64,000 bases of DNA, from assembly GCF_019175385.1 (NCBI RefSeq), contig NC_083344.1:57288782-57352781 (forward strand), written 5' to 3'. Below, piece after piece: positions 11,247 to 22,950 of this stretch. Position 1 is the stretch's first letter; the number at the start of each line of letters is the position of its first letter. A model generated the notes under the pieces. It was not told the DNA's origin, made no database searches, and was given only the letters and a program-made list of their open reading frames with translations. The stretch comes from Lycium barbarum (taxonomy: Eukaryota > Streptophyta > Magnoliopsida > Solanales > Solanaceae). Position numbers and translations under genes: made by a program.

Positions 11247-12457
11247 AATTGGGAAAATTTTGCAAAATTAAAATTTAAGGGAACAAATGGAAAACTAGGG
11301 TAACCTGAGTGAGACTATGGTGTATGGGGTGGTTGGAGACCATAAGAAGGCGCATAAAACGAGGTAGACTAGCTCGGTGAAGAGGCTAAAGAGTATGTCA
11401 CAGCTCGGGAACTAGGATAGGCTTGAATAAAGTTTGGAAGTATTTTGTGGGTTAGTTGATAATAATTATATATATAGATGTGGGTGCACACGTTATCCCA
11501 TATGTGATGGTATCAGTAGACACGTGTGTCCTAACAACCTATGCTACGGTAAAGGAGGCCTCAATCGGGTAAAGGGACACCGAAGCCTGAATAGTAGTGA
11601 GAAAACGAATGGTGTTAGTATTACGAGATAGGACGCTATTTCCACTATAGGTTAAGGACAGAAAAGTCTTGACGGTATGGTGTTAGAAAAAGAAGTAGGT
11701 AAGTAAATGAGGAGTAAGGAAATTCAGATTTCGGTGAGTAAACGAGGAAAACCTTGGAGGATGAAACCCCTAAGAGGAAATTTCCGGCGAGATACGAGAT
11801 TATTAGATAAAGGTGTAAATGCAGACAAGGGACAAGGATGGAGTACGGTAATATGGAACGAAAGAGGAATATGTAAGATTCAAGGATTAATTACAATGAG
11901 CCGAGAGGGAAGGCAATGAAAAAGATACACAAAACGATGATATGAGCAAGGAGAAAAAGGGAAACAATTTGAGTTGAGAAGTGTCGATACGTTATGCATA
12001 GAGTTGGAAAGAGTGACGAGGGATGAAGAATAACTAAAGATAAGAGTACTTTAAGGTCGTGACGTATAAGGAACCCCTTAAAGGGGGGGGGGGGGGGGGA
12101 GGCCATATTAGGCCTAAAGGGAATAACGAGGAAAGAAATGAGCACCAACACATAAGGTCAAAGACAAGTACGCCTGCATCCAGAGATACGAGAGGAAAGA
12201 TTAAAGAAGAGTTGTGGTAGAGATCTAAAGGTGAGGCTTTTGTTAAGATATGGTTATGGAATAATAACAGAAAAGAGATGATCGGAGGAAGACAAGGATA
12301 AAAAAATATTGGCCCAACACTTAGGAAACCCATGAGACAGAATAAGGACCCATATGAGGACGAAAAGACTCGACTATACGGAATGGGCATGGAAAGAACG
12401 GGCAACTATAAAAAGAAACCCCCTCCCGGAGTGCTACAAGACCCTGTAAGGTCAGTT

Positions 12458-12494
12458 GAACATTCGAGGACGAATGTTCTAAAGGGGGGGAGGA
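12458..12494 (+). promoter_or_regulatory. PPT with adjacent perfect hairpin, T internal 2
   Basis: Same hairpin (12458-12479) and polypurine tract (12481-12494), abutting LTR 3. Confidence 0.85.
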
Positions 12495-15400
12495 TGTTAT
12501 AGCCCGTATTTCGTACGTCCAGAAAATTCAAGGTAATGGGGAGAAGTTAAGAACAAGACTATGTTTCAAAAATAATTTTAATATACGAGTTGTTGAAAAT
12601 ATTATTTATGAATATTGTTAGAGTGGAAATATTGAGGAAGACCAAGGGCGGAAAGGAAATTGGCAAAATGGCATTATGGTAATTTTGTGGAAAGGCTAGG
12701 GGTAAAATGGTCATTTTACAAATGTTCAAGAAATCTCTTGAAAAAGGCCATGTGGCCGAAAAAAAAAGGAAAAGAAAAGGGATTAAGTCATCTTTGGAAA
12801 TTTGGGGAAAAATCTAGAAAATAAAAAGGGAGAAAAAGAAAGGAAAAATCTAGAGAGGGGGAAGCATTTGCCCCTCACATGACCTATACAACTATATATA
12901 TATATATATATATATGCGTAGTCATATTATTAAGAGAAAAAGAGTGGAAGAAAGAAGAAGAAAAAGGAGAGGAGAAAGAGGAAGTGCACGGCCAAGGGGC
13001 AAAAATTTGGCCCCTTGAAATAGTGATCAAAAAATTATTCTCTCCTAGAATTCCAACCAATTTGAAGGCCCTCTTCGACATGGTATAGTTGTTTCGGAAG
13101 ATAGGTCGTTCGTTTCATCATTTCTGCACGTTGGTCAAGGGAAGAGGTTGAAGAGAAGAGGTAATATTTAATCCTTTTTATGATGTTATGAAGGCTTGTT
13201 TACATTGTAGTATGAAGGAACGGATAGAATTCATGAAAATATGGGAGGGTTGTATGGTATAGTCGTGTGCATGCCTATGTTGTGGAGGCAAGATTAGTTA
13301 ATTTTTATGTAGTATTTTAATTGTTGTTGTTATGGAATTTATATTGGAAATGAAAGTTTGGTAATTTTGGTTGAATTTGTGGGTGTTGGAAGGTGGCCGA
13401 ATGTGTGTGTGTGTGTGTGGTATGAAATGTGAATCAAGTTTTAGGTAATAATTTAAATTGTTGTCGATATGTATTTTAGGATGCAAGTGAGATTATGACG
13501 ATTCTAGTGAAGTTGAAATTGTCGGAAAGTTGTTGTAGAAGTTAATGGGAATCGAAGGTAGACTTCTTGCCTTGATGGAAAATAATGTCGTTAGTATTTT
13601 GGTTGTCCTCGTTGTGAGTATTATGATAGAAAATGAAGTTTTAATAATCCAAGTTAAGATTATAATCGTGTGGGCCGCATTGGAAGGAAATGTAGTCTTG
13701 ATGTGGTTTCTTGAATTTATGAAATGAAGTTGTAAATGTATGTATTGTGACATAATGTGTGAATTTGGAAGGAAAGAATGTGTTTGGTGTTGTTCTCGGG
13801 CTTGGGGACAATATCGGGTGAGTTGGAACCTTGCTCGGGTCGTTTTGGAAAATTTTGTGAATTGTTGGAAATGTTATGGAATCATGTTTGAATGGTTTTG
13901 GATTGATTATATATCTTGATTTGAACGTAATTGGAATATCGTCGCATTAAGCGAAAGAAGGTTGCTAATGTTAAAGTGCGTTTACATTAACGGTCGATGT
14001 TGTTAGAATGTTTGTTGTCATTGTTGTTGATATTGTGGCCGGGTCAAATTCCCGGATTGTTGTTGTTGTTGAATGGGAGCCGAGCCGTATTCTCGGGGTT
14101 GGTATATTTACAGGGGAGGTGCTGCCGAAATTCCAGCAGGATACAAGTGAATGTGTTTGAAAGGTTAAGGCAGGTATATGATAATGAAACTAACGAATGG
14201 ATGGATTCTCCTGCATGTAGACAAACAAATTGGATGCATAAGCGTAGCTGGAGGTCGCGGCACAGGTATGTAAGGCTTACCCTTCCTTTCTTTTGGCATG
14301 TCCTAGTTGTAATAGGCTATGATACGAGCCACGAGGGAAACTCTATTCCTAGACATCCGAGCTTGATTTGGACCCCTATTCATTTAGTGAAATTGAACTA
14401 AGAACCTTATGCTTTGATGGAAACATAGTTTGAACGTCCGTAACTTCTACAAATGAAACTGGATCGCCCTGAAACCTTCATGGATGACTCTATAAGGCTA
14501 AATGTTCATAGGTTATACACGCCACCTCGACTTAATCTGAGGTGGGCCCATAATTCCCGAACCCCATTTGTATTGCTCTATTGGACTCATTTCCGCATAG
14601 TAATTAAGAGAAACTTGGGCTATTGTTCTGGACTTGTTATGAACTGTATGTACTCTCTGATATAAGTATCTGGAAATTCTGATATGAGCATTCCTATATA
14701 GGCATTTGGATACAAGTATTTTGGATATGGATATTTTGACAAAAGTATTTTGACGTAAGTACTCCGATACAAGAAATTTGACGTAAACATTTTGATAGAA
14801 GTATTCGGATATAAGTATTTTGGATATGAGGATCCTGACATACGTATTCTGTTATAACTACTCTGATATAAGTATTTTGATATGGGTATTCTGACCTAAG
14901 CATTCTGATATGGGTAACCTGCTATGATTATTCTGATGGCACGTTCGATCATTCTATCGAGTCTCGATTTATGTGCATTTAGTTGCTCACTACTCTGCTC
15001 GTGCATGTGCTATGATCCCTTTCACCGGATCCCGGGCCGGTATATATATATATATATCGTGCGGATGGTTCGCCGAGTCCTCTGTTAAGGGCCGGGTTCC
15101 ATATATGAATTCCGAAGTATGATGTGTCCGGTTCCGGGGTACTGTGTTGTATGTCCGTCCCCGGTTACCGAGGATATATTATGAAGTATGATGTGTCCGG
15201 ACTCGGGGTGCCGTGTTATCTGTCCGCCCCCGGGTACCGTGGTTATGTTATGATGTGTGACGGAGGTCGGAGCAAATTTTCTGAAATATGATGTGTTGTG
15301 GCGCCAAAGGTAGGAGTGGCGACCACGTTCCTACGTTATCGTGCGCATCCCTTGGCATTGTTCACCGGTTCCTCGGCGTGTTATCTGTCCCCAAGGTTAT

Positions 15401-16249
15401 CATGTATATGATAGGATGTGACCGGTCCCTCGGCGTGATATTTGTCCCCGAGGTTACCGTATGTATGATATGGTATTTGTCCCGGCGTGGTATATGTCCC
15501 CGGGGTTACCGCGTATGTGATATGTTATCCGATTCCGATATGCATGACTTGTGTTGGAGAGTAAGCATTCTGACCTTCCGTATATTCTGTATCCCGTTTG
15601 CTATATGACATCATTTGAGTAATTGGTACGTTCTGTAATCCGTCTGGCATACGAAATGAGGAAGTATGATTCGTGTCTGGAAAAGAAAAAAAATAATAAG
15701 TGTTTGGTATTCTGGATAGGCTATTTGTATGTTGTTCTATCTGTCTCAGACATAGTTTCGTTTTCTGTACTCATGCCTTACATACTCAGTACATATTCCG
15801 TACTGACCCCCTCTTCTTCGGGGGCTGCGTTTCATGCCGCGCAGGTACCCACAAGTGGATAGACGAGATTAGCTGAAGATGATGCAGTGGATTGGCGGGC
15901 TCCATTTCCTCCAGGAGTACTGCCGAATCAGAGTATGTATGCTGTGATGTCTGATCAGTATTAGAGACTTTGCAGACAGTGTCGTGGGTAATGATAGTCA
16001 GTCTGTAAGCGGCTCCATCAGCCGATATGTCATTTTGTGTTATGTAGTAAATTTTATATAATTACAGATTTGTTAAATTCTGGAAATAGTAAGCAGAAAA
16101 TTTTGAAAGCTCAACATGTATTTTATTTGTAATTGACTTTCAGAATTCAAAAAAAAAACATTAGGTGTGTAATCGGGGTCTGCGGGTTCGCTCGGCTCTG
16201 TATGTGGGGTCGAGTGCCCATCACACCCTAATAAGGTTAGGGTGTGACA
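12495..16249 (+). repeat. T LTR 3 (3755 bp)
   Basis: Same ends and order as the other T LTRs: (TA)n near 12895-12915, donor-like motif from 14263, ~17 bp repeats at 14658-14939, double-hairpin module at 15772-15848, terminal hairpin at 16221-16247. It shares the GCTGAAGATGATGC variant near 15870 with LTR 4, whereas LTRs 1 and 2 read GCTCAAGATGATCC. Confidence 0.9.
15772..15848 (+). promoter_or_regulatory. Double-hairpin LTR module, T LTR 3
   Basis: Identical layout and stems to LTR 1. Confidence 0.75.
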
Positions 16250-16252
16250 AAG

Positions 16253-16264
16253 TGGTATCAGAGC
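16253..16264 (+). promoter_or_regulatory. Primer binding site, T internal 3
   Basis: TGGTATCAGAGC, identical to the site in internal 2 and at the same spacing from the LTR. Confidence 0.9.
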
Positions 16265-16318
16265 AGGTCTGTCCTAGGGGTTGTCTGCAAAGTCGTGTCC
16301 GGTAGAGTCCTGTTTATG

Positions 16319-16336
16319 GTGTGTAGCGCGCCACAT
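16319..16336 (+). promoter_or_regulatory. Leader hairpin with GCGCGC loop, T internal 3
   Basis: Identical stem and loop to the copy in internal 1. Confidence 0.55.
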
Positions 16337-16910
16337 CTATAAACAAGAGGCTACGGGGCATCTAGGGATTGTTGACCTTCTCTCTGTCTGAGATCGTGCC
16401 ATAGAGCCAAGTCATAGGGGGTAAGATTCCTTATATGCAAAGTCTCACATACGATGGAGGAAGACGGGTAAGTACTGGTGTATTTGATCTATTCCCAAGA
16501 ATTGGCAGCCCCGGATGGCCGGAATGTGGTGTAGCTGTATGTTCTATATGGTGTTATTTATATTTGCAGTGTACATGAGGATGGTATAAGAAAAACAAGG
16601 TTAGATGGAGGATTCAGAAAGTTGACAATTAGTTTTGCTGCAGGTTACTATGTAAAAGCGGTGAGTAAGAAGATCGAACGGACTAATATCGGGGCATCCA
16701 TAAAACAGTGACAATGAAGGTGTATCTGTTATCAGCAGGAGTCTGGGAACCCAGAATGAGAGATAGTTATGTAAGAAAGTGGAAGGTGAGCACCGAGGGT
16801 CGAAAGGGGTAAAATGGTAATTATGGAAGAAACGACGTACCACGAGGGTGTCCCGGGATCTGTAAGACCTCGATTAGTCCCGACTCATGTAATAAAGGTT
16901 ATGCGAGAAA

Positions 16911-17015
16911 GTGGATCCGAAAATATCAGCATTAAGGCATCGGATTCCACTAAACATTCGAGGTTAAGCGTGCTCAGGTGGGAGCTATTTCAGGATGGGT
17001 GACCCCCTGGGATGT
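16911..17015 (+). pseudogene. 5S rRNA-derived segment in T internal region 3
   Basis: Same segment with an intact A-box-like part. GGGAGCTATTT replaces GGGAGCAATTT, and GGGATGT replaces GGGAAGT at the end of the C-box-like block. Confidence 0.83.
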
Positions 17016-18217
17016 AATTGGGAAAATTTTGCAAAATTAAAATTTAAGGGAACAAATGGAAAACTAGGGTAACCTGAGTGAGACTATGGTGTATGGGGTG
17101 GTTGGAGACCATAAGAAGGCGCATAAAACGAGGTAGACTAGCTCGGTGAAGAGGCTAAAGAGTATGTCACAGCTCGGGAACTAGGATAGGCTTGAATAAA
17201 GTTTGGAAGTATTTTGTGGGTTAGTTGATAATAATTATATATATAGATGTGGGTGCACACGTTATCCCATATGTGATGGTATCAGTAGACACGTGTGTCC
17301 TAACAACCTATGCTACGGTAAAGGAGGCCTCAATCGGGTAAAGGGACACCGAAGCCTGAATAGTAGTGAGAAAACGAATGGTGTTAGTATTACGAGATAG
17401 GACGCTATTTCCACTATAGGTTAAGGACAGAAAAGTCTCGACGGTATGGTGTTAGAAAAAGAAGTAGGTAAGTAAATGAGGAGTAAGGAAATTCAGATTT
17501 CGGTGAGTAAACGAGGAAAACCTTGGAGGATGAAACCCCTAAGAGGAAATTTCCGGCGAGATACGAGATTATCAGATAAAGGTGTAAATGCAGACAAGGG
17601 ACAAGGATGGAGTACGGTAATATGGAACGAAAGAGGAATATGTAAGATTCAAGGATTAATTACAATGAGCCGAGAGGGAAGGCAATGAAAAAGATGGACA
17701 AAACGATGATATGAGCAAGGAGAAAAAGGGAAACAATTTGAGCTGAGAAGTTTCGATACGTTATGCATAGAGTTGGAAGGAGTGACGAGGGATGAAGAAT
17801 AACTAAAGATAAGAGTACTTTAAGGTCGTGACGTATAAGGAACCCCCTTAAAGGGGGGGAGGCCATATTAGGCCTAAAGGGAATAACGAGGAAAGAAATG
17901 AGCACCAACACATAAGGTCAAAGACAAGTACGCCTGCATCCAGAGATACGAGAGGAAAGATTAAAGAAGAGTTGTGGTAGAGATCTAAAGGTGAGGCTTT
18001 TGTTAAGATATGGTTATGGAATAATAACAGAAAATAGATGATCGGAGGATGACAAGGATAAAAAAATATTGGCCCAGCACTTAGGAAACCCATGAGACAG
18101 AATAAGGACCCATATGAGGACGAAAAGACTCGACTATACGGAATGGGCATGGAAAGAACGGGCAACTATAAAAAGAAACCCCCTCCCGGAGTGCTACAAG
18201 ACCCTGTAAGGTCAGTT

Positions 18218-18254
18218 GAACATTCGAGGACGAATGTTCTAAAGGGGGGGAGGA
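18218..18254 (+). promoter_or_regulatory. PPT with adjacent perfect hairpin, T internal 3
   Basis: Same hairpin (18218-18239) and polypurine tract (18241-18254), abutting LTR 4. Confidence 0.85.
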
Positions 18255-18648
18255 TGTTATAGCCCGTATTTCGTACGTCCAGAAAATTCAAGGTAATGGG
18301 GAGAAGTTAAGAACAAGACTATGTTTCAAAAATAATTTTAATATACGAGTTGTTGAAAATATTATTTATGAATATTGTTAGAGTGGAAATATTGAGGAAG
18401 ACCAAGGGCGGAAAGGAAATTGGCAAAATGGCATTATGGTAATTTTGTGGAAAGGCTAGGGGTAAAATGGTCATTTTACAAATGTTCAAGAAATCTCTTG
18501 AAAAAGGCCATGTGGCCGAAAAAAAAAGGAAAAGAAAAGGGATTAAGTCATCTTTTGAAATTTGGAGAAAAATCTAGAAAAGAAAAGGGAGAAAAAGAAA
18601 GGAAAAATCTAGAGAGGGGGAAGCATTTGCCCCTCACATGACCTATAC

Positions 18649-18687
<39 letters not shown>

Positions 18688-21600
18688 TAGTCATATTATT
18701 AAGAGAAAAAGAGTGGAAGAAAGAAGAAGAAAAAGGAGAGGAGAAAGAGGAAGTGCACGGCCAAGGGGCAAAAATTTGGCCCCTTGAAATAGTGATCAAA
18801 AAATTATTCTCTCCTAGAATTCCAACCAATTTGAAGGCCCTCTTCGACATGGTATAGTTGTTTCGGAAGATAGGTCGTTCGTTTCATCATTTCTCCACGT
18901 TGGTCAAGGGAAGAGGTTGAAGAGAAGATGTAATATTTAATCCTTTTTATGATGTTATGAAGGCTTGTTTACATTGTAGTATGAAGGAACGGATAGAATT
19001 CATGAAAATATGGGAGGGTTGTATGGTATAGTCGTGTGCATGCCTATGTTGTGGAGGCAAGATTAGTTAATTTTTATGTAGTATTTTAATTGTTGTTGTT
19101 ATGGAATTTATATTGGAAATGAAAGTTTGGTAATTTTGGTTGAATTTGTGGGTGTTGGAAGGTGGCCGAATGTGTGTGTGTGTGTGTGGTATGAAATGTG
19201 AATCAAGTTTTAGGTAATAATTTAAATTGTTGTCGATATGTATTTTAGGATGCAAGTGAGATTATGACGATTCTAGTGAAGTTGAAATTGTCGGAAAGTT
19301 GTTGTAGAAGTTAATGGGAATCGAAGGTAGACTTCTTGCCTTGATGGAAAATAATGTCGTTAGTATTTTGGTTGTCCTCGTTGTGAGTATTATGATAGAA
19401 AATGAAGTTTTAATAATCCAAGTTAAGATTATAATCGTGTGGGCCGCATTGGAAGGAAATGTAGTCTTGATGTGGTTTCTTGAATTTATGAAATGAAGTT
19501 GTAAATGTATGTATTGTGACATAATGTGTGAATTTGGAAGGAAAGAATGTGTTTGGTGTTTTTCTCGGGCTTGGGGACAATTTCGGGTGAGTTGGAACCT
19601 TGCTCGGGTCGTTTTGGAAAATTTTGTGAATTGTTGGAAATGTTATGGAATCATGTTTGAATGGTTTTGGATTGATTATATATCTTGATTTGAACGTAAT
19701 TGGAATATCGTCGCATTAAGCGAAAGAAGGTTGCTAATGTTAAAGTGCGTTTACATTAACGGTCGATGTTGTTAGAATGTTTGTTGTCATTGTTGTTGAT
19801 ATTGTGGCCGGGTCAAATTCCCGGATTGTTATTGTTGTTGATTGGGAGACGAGCCGTATTCTCGGGGTTGGTATATTTACAGGGGAGGTGCTACCGAAAT
19901 TCCGGCAGGATACAAGTGAATGTGTTTGAAAGGTTAAGGCAGGTATATGATAATGAAACTAACGAATGGATGGATTCTCCTGCATGTAGACAAACAAATT
20001 GGATGCATAAGCGTAGCTGGAGGTCGCGGCACAGGTATGTAAGGCTTACCCTTCCTTTCTTTTGGCATGTCCTAGTTGTAATAGGCTATGATATGAGCCT
20101 CGAGGGAAACTCTATTCCTAGAAATCCGAGCTTGATTTGGACCCCTATTCATTCAGTGAAATTGAACTAAGAACCTTGTGCTTTGATGGAAACATAGCTT
20201 GAACGTCCGTAACTTCTACAAATGAAACCGGATCGCCCTGAAACCTTCATGGATGACTCTATAAGGCTAAATGTTCATAGTTTATACACGCCACCTCGAC
20301 TTAATCCGAGGTGGGCCCATAATTCCCGAACCCCATTTGTATTGCTCTATTGGACTCATTTCCGCATAGTAATTAAGAGATACTTGGGCTATTGTTCTGG
20401 ACTTGTTATGAACTGTATGTACTCTCTGATATAAGTATCTGGAAATTCTGATATGAGTATTCCTATATAGGCATTTGGATACAAGTATTTTGGATATGGA
20501 TATTTTGACAAAAGTATTTTGACGTAAGTACTCCGATACAAGAAATTTGACGTAAACATTTTGATAGAAGTATTCGGATATAAGTATTTTGGATATGAGA
20601 ATCCTGACATACGTATTCTGTTATAACTACTCTGATATAAGTATTTTGATATAAGTATTCTGACCTAAGCATTCTGATATGGGTAACCTGCTATGATTAT
20701 TCTGATGGCATGTTCGATCATTCTATCGAGTCTCGATTTATGTGCATTTAGTTGCTCACTACTCTGCTCGGGCATGTGCTATGATCCCTTTCACCAGATC
20801 CCGGGCCGGTATATATATATATATATATCGTGCGGATGGTTCGCCGAGTCCTCTGTTAAGGACCGGGTTCCATTTATGAATTCCGAAGTATGATGTGTCC
20901 AGTTCCGGGGTACTGTGTTGTATGTCCGTCCCCAGTTACCGAGGATATATTATGAAGTATGATGTGTCCGGACTCGGGGTGCCATGTTAATCTGTCCGCC
21001 CCCGGGTACCGTGGTTATGTTATGATGTGTGACGGAGGTCGGAGCAAATTTTCTGAAATATGATGTGTTGTGGCGCCAAAGGTAGGAGTGGCAACCACGT
21101 TCCTACGTTATCGTGCGCATCCCTTGGCATTGTTCACCGGTTCCTCGGCGTGTTATCTATCCCCAAGGTTATCATGTATATGATAGGATGTGACCGGTCC
21201 CTCGGCGTGATATTTGTCCCCGAGGTTACCGTATGTATGATATGGTATTTGTCGCGGCGTGGTATATGTCCCCGGGGTTACCGCGTATGTGATATGATAT
21301 CCGATTCCGATATGCATGACTTGTGTTGGAGAGTAAGCATTCTGACCTTCCGTATATTTTGTATCCCGTTTGCTATATGACATCATTTGAGTAATTGGTA
21401 CGTTCTGTAATCCGTCTAGCATACGAAATGAGTAAGTATGATTCGTGTCTGGAAATGAAAAATAATAATAAGTGTTTGGTATTCTGGATAGGCTATTTGT
21501 ATGTTGTTCTATCTGTCTCAGTCATGGTTTCGTTTTCTGTACTCATGCCTTACATACTTAGTACATATTCCGTACTGACCCCCTCTTCTTCGGGGGCTGC

Positions 21601-22020
21601 GTTTCATGCCGCGCAGGTACCCACAAGTGGATAGACGAGATTAGCTGAAGATGATGCAGTGGATTGGCGGGCTCCATTTCCTCCAGGAGTGCTACCGAAT
21701 CAGAGTATGTATGCTGTGATGTCTGATCAGTATTAGAGACTTTGCAGACAGTGTCGTGGGTAATGATAGTCAGTCTGTAAGCGGCTCCATTAGCCGCTAT
21801 GTCATTTTGTGTTATGTAGTGAATTTATATAATTACAGATTTGTTAAATTCTACAAATAGTAAGAAGAAAATTTTGAAAGCTCAACATGTATTTTATTTG
21901 TAATTGACTTTCAGAATTCAAAAAAAAAACATTAGGTGTGTAATCGGGGTCTGCGGGTTCGCTCGGCTCTGTATGTGGGGTCGAGTGCCCATCACACCCT
22001 AATAAGGTTAGGGTGTGACA
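18255..22020 (+). repeat. T LTR 4 (3766 bp), right end of the array
   Basis: Same order as the others, with the longest TA run (18652-18684), donor-like motif from 20032, ~17 bp repeats at 20427-20708, double-hairpin module at 21544-21620 and terminal hairpin at 21992-22018. It is followed by LTR sequence of element A and not by a PBS, so it is the true 3' LTR. The next five bases CATGG (22021-22025) are the expected right copy of the target duplication. The left copy would be outside the window. Confidence 0.9.
21544..21620 (+). promoter_or_regulatory. Double-hairpin LTR module, T LTR 4
   Basis: First arm is TTAGTAC instead of TCAGTAC, which keeps pairing through a U-G pair. Hairpin 2 is unchanged. 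Confidence 0.73.
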
Positions 22021-22447
22021 CATGGAGATTTACGACCATGGTTTACGGGCCGTAAATCACTTTACGGTCCGTAAACCTGGTCGTATTTTACCATTTCTCG
22101 GCTGGGCAGAAAGCTGAAGATTTTGCATGGCAGTTTACGACTGCCAGTTTATGGACCGTATAGCAATTTACGATCCGTATTTTGCAATTTACGACCACTG
22201 GGCTGTTGCAATTCTGCAACTTCCCATATTTCTTAGACTTCTCATTTTAATCACCCCCGTGCATGCACATGCATTGCTGACCTTGTATCTCATCTTAACT
22301 TAGTCAACTTCCTCGTCTCACATCGGATACTTTCGAAATCTCGCCTAAGGTCATCAACGTCGTTTCTTGCTCATGGATATCGTGCACTCATATTCATCAC
22401 TAGTTCATTCTCTTGCGTACCAACGTAAAATTTTCCGAGGTGTAACA
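22021..22447 (-). repeat. Element A 3' LTR, first 427 bp only
   Basis: Read on the - strand it starts TGTTACACCTCGG at 22447, next to the A PPT, and is cut at 22021 by the T array. It aligns without gaps to 29673-30099 of the A 5' LTR, with about 14 differences in 427 by hand count. It holds a cluster of palindromes with the ACGGNCCGT core (about 22028-22200). The rest of this LTR should lie left of the T array. Confidence 0.88.
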
Positions 22448-22483
22448 TTCTCCCCCCCTTAAGAACATTCGTCCTCGAATGTT
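22448..22483 (-). promoter_or_regulatory. Element A PPT and adjacent hairpin
   Basis: On the - strand the polypurine tract TTAAGGGGGGGAGAA abuts the 3' LTR. Beside it is an 8-bp stem AACATTCG/CGAATGTT with loop AGGA (22464-22483), the same hairpin as in T. Confidence 0.85.
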
Positions 22484-22530
22484 AAAGTCTTCGGGGATTC
22501 TATAAAAATTTCGCCAGAGTTTCCCCTACA

Positions 22531-22950
22531 TTATGGCACTGCCACCCTGCCACAACAGCCCATAATATCGATGCCACACAGGGCCACTACATAATAACAT
22601 AAAAATTGGCCACACACGACCCAAAAGCATAAAAGGAAAACATGCATACCTTTTGATCTCGACGTCTCATTTTGTACTTCTTCCAAGGGCTGAAATAGAT
22701 GTGGGTATTTGGATCGCATACTCTCTTCTGCTTCCCACATCATTTTCTCTCGATTGTTGTTCCTCCATAAGACCTTAACTGAGGCGACTTCTTTGTTTCT
22801 AAGTCTCCGTACTTGCCTATCTAGTATGGCAATGTGTATCTCTTCATATGTCAATTTCTCTGTTACTTGCACATCATTCACCGGGACGATCCTAGTAGGA
22901 TCTCCAACACATTTCCGAAGCATCGAAACATGAAATACTGGATGAACTGA
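22531..22950 (-). pseudogene. Element A chromodomain region of pol
   Basis: A stop codon (22948-22950) separates this from the integrase frame, which otherwise runs straight on in frame (HPVFHVSMLRK follows). The segment includes an ILDRQVRRLRNKEV stretch and VKVLWRNNN...WEAEE, which I read as a chromovirus chromodomain used to steer integration. A tail of about 45 residues follows before the stop at 22531. The premature stop would remove the domain from the polyprotein. Confidence 0.75.

Larger units (their letters stand above)
10481..12494 (+). mobile_element. T internal region 2 (complete, 2014 bp)
   Basis: Same organisation as internal region 1, with an intact PBS (10484-10495), leader hairpin (10550-10567), 5S-like segment (11142-11246), G17 run (12083-12099), PPT-adjacent hairpin (12458-12479) and PPT. 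No gag or pol frame. Confidence 0.88.
16250..18254 (+). mobile_element. T internal region 3 (complete, 2005 bp)
   Basis: Same organisation, with PBS (16253-16264), leader hairpin (16319-16336), 5S-like segment (16911-17015), PPT-adjacent hairpin (18218-18239) and PPT. Its G run is the shortest of the four (7 G, 17853-17859). No coding frame. Confidence 0.88.
1..22020 (+). mobile_element. Tandem concatemer of a non-autonomous LTR retroelement (T), four LTRs sharing internal regions
   Basis: A unit of about 5.76 kb is repeated head to tail, with equivalent points at 1, 5760, 11518 and 17287 (units of 5759, 5758 and 5769 bp). The unit resolves into an LTR starting TGTTATAGCCCG and ending GGTGTGACA, then a PBS TGGTATCAGAGC, a ~2.0 kb internal region and a PPT ending AGGA. 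The order is internal-LTR-internal-LTR-internal-LTR-internal-LTR, so neighbouring units share an LTR. No gag or pol frame exists, so movement would need proteins from a related element. The right end is exact: after GTGACA at 22020 the sequence becomes the LTR of element A. The left end lies before the window. Units differ by scattered substitutions and by length changes in TA and G runs. Unequal LTR-LTR recombination, or concatemer formation during replication, could explain it. Confidence 0.9.
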
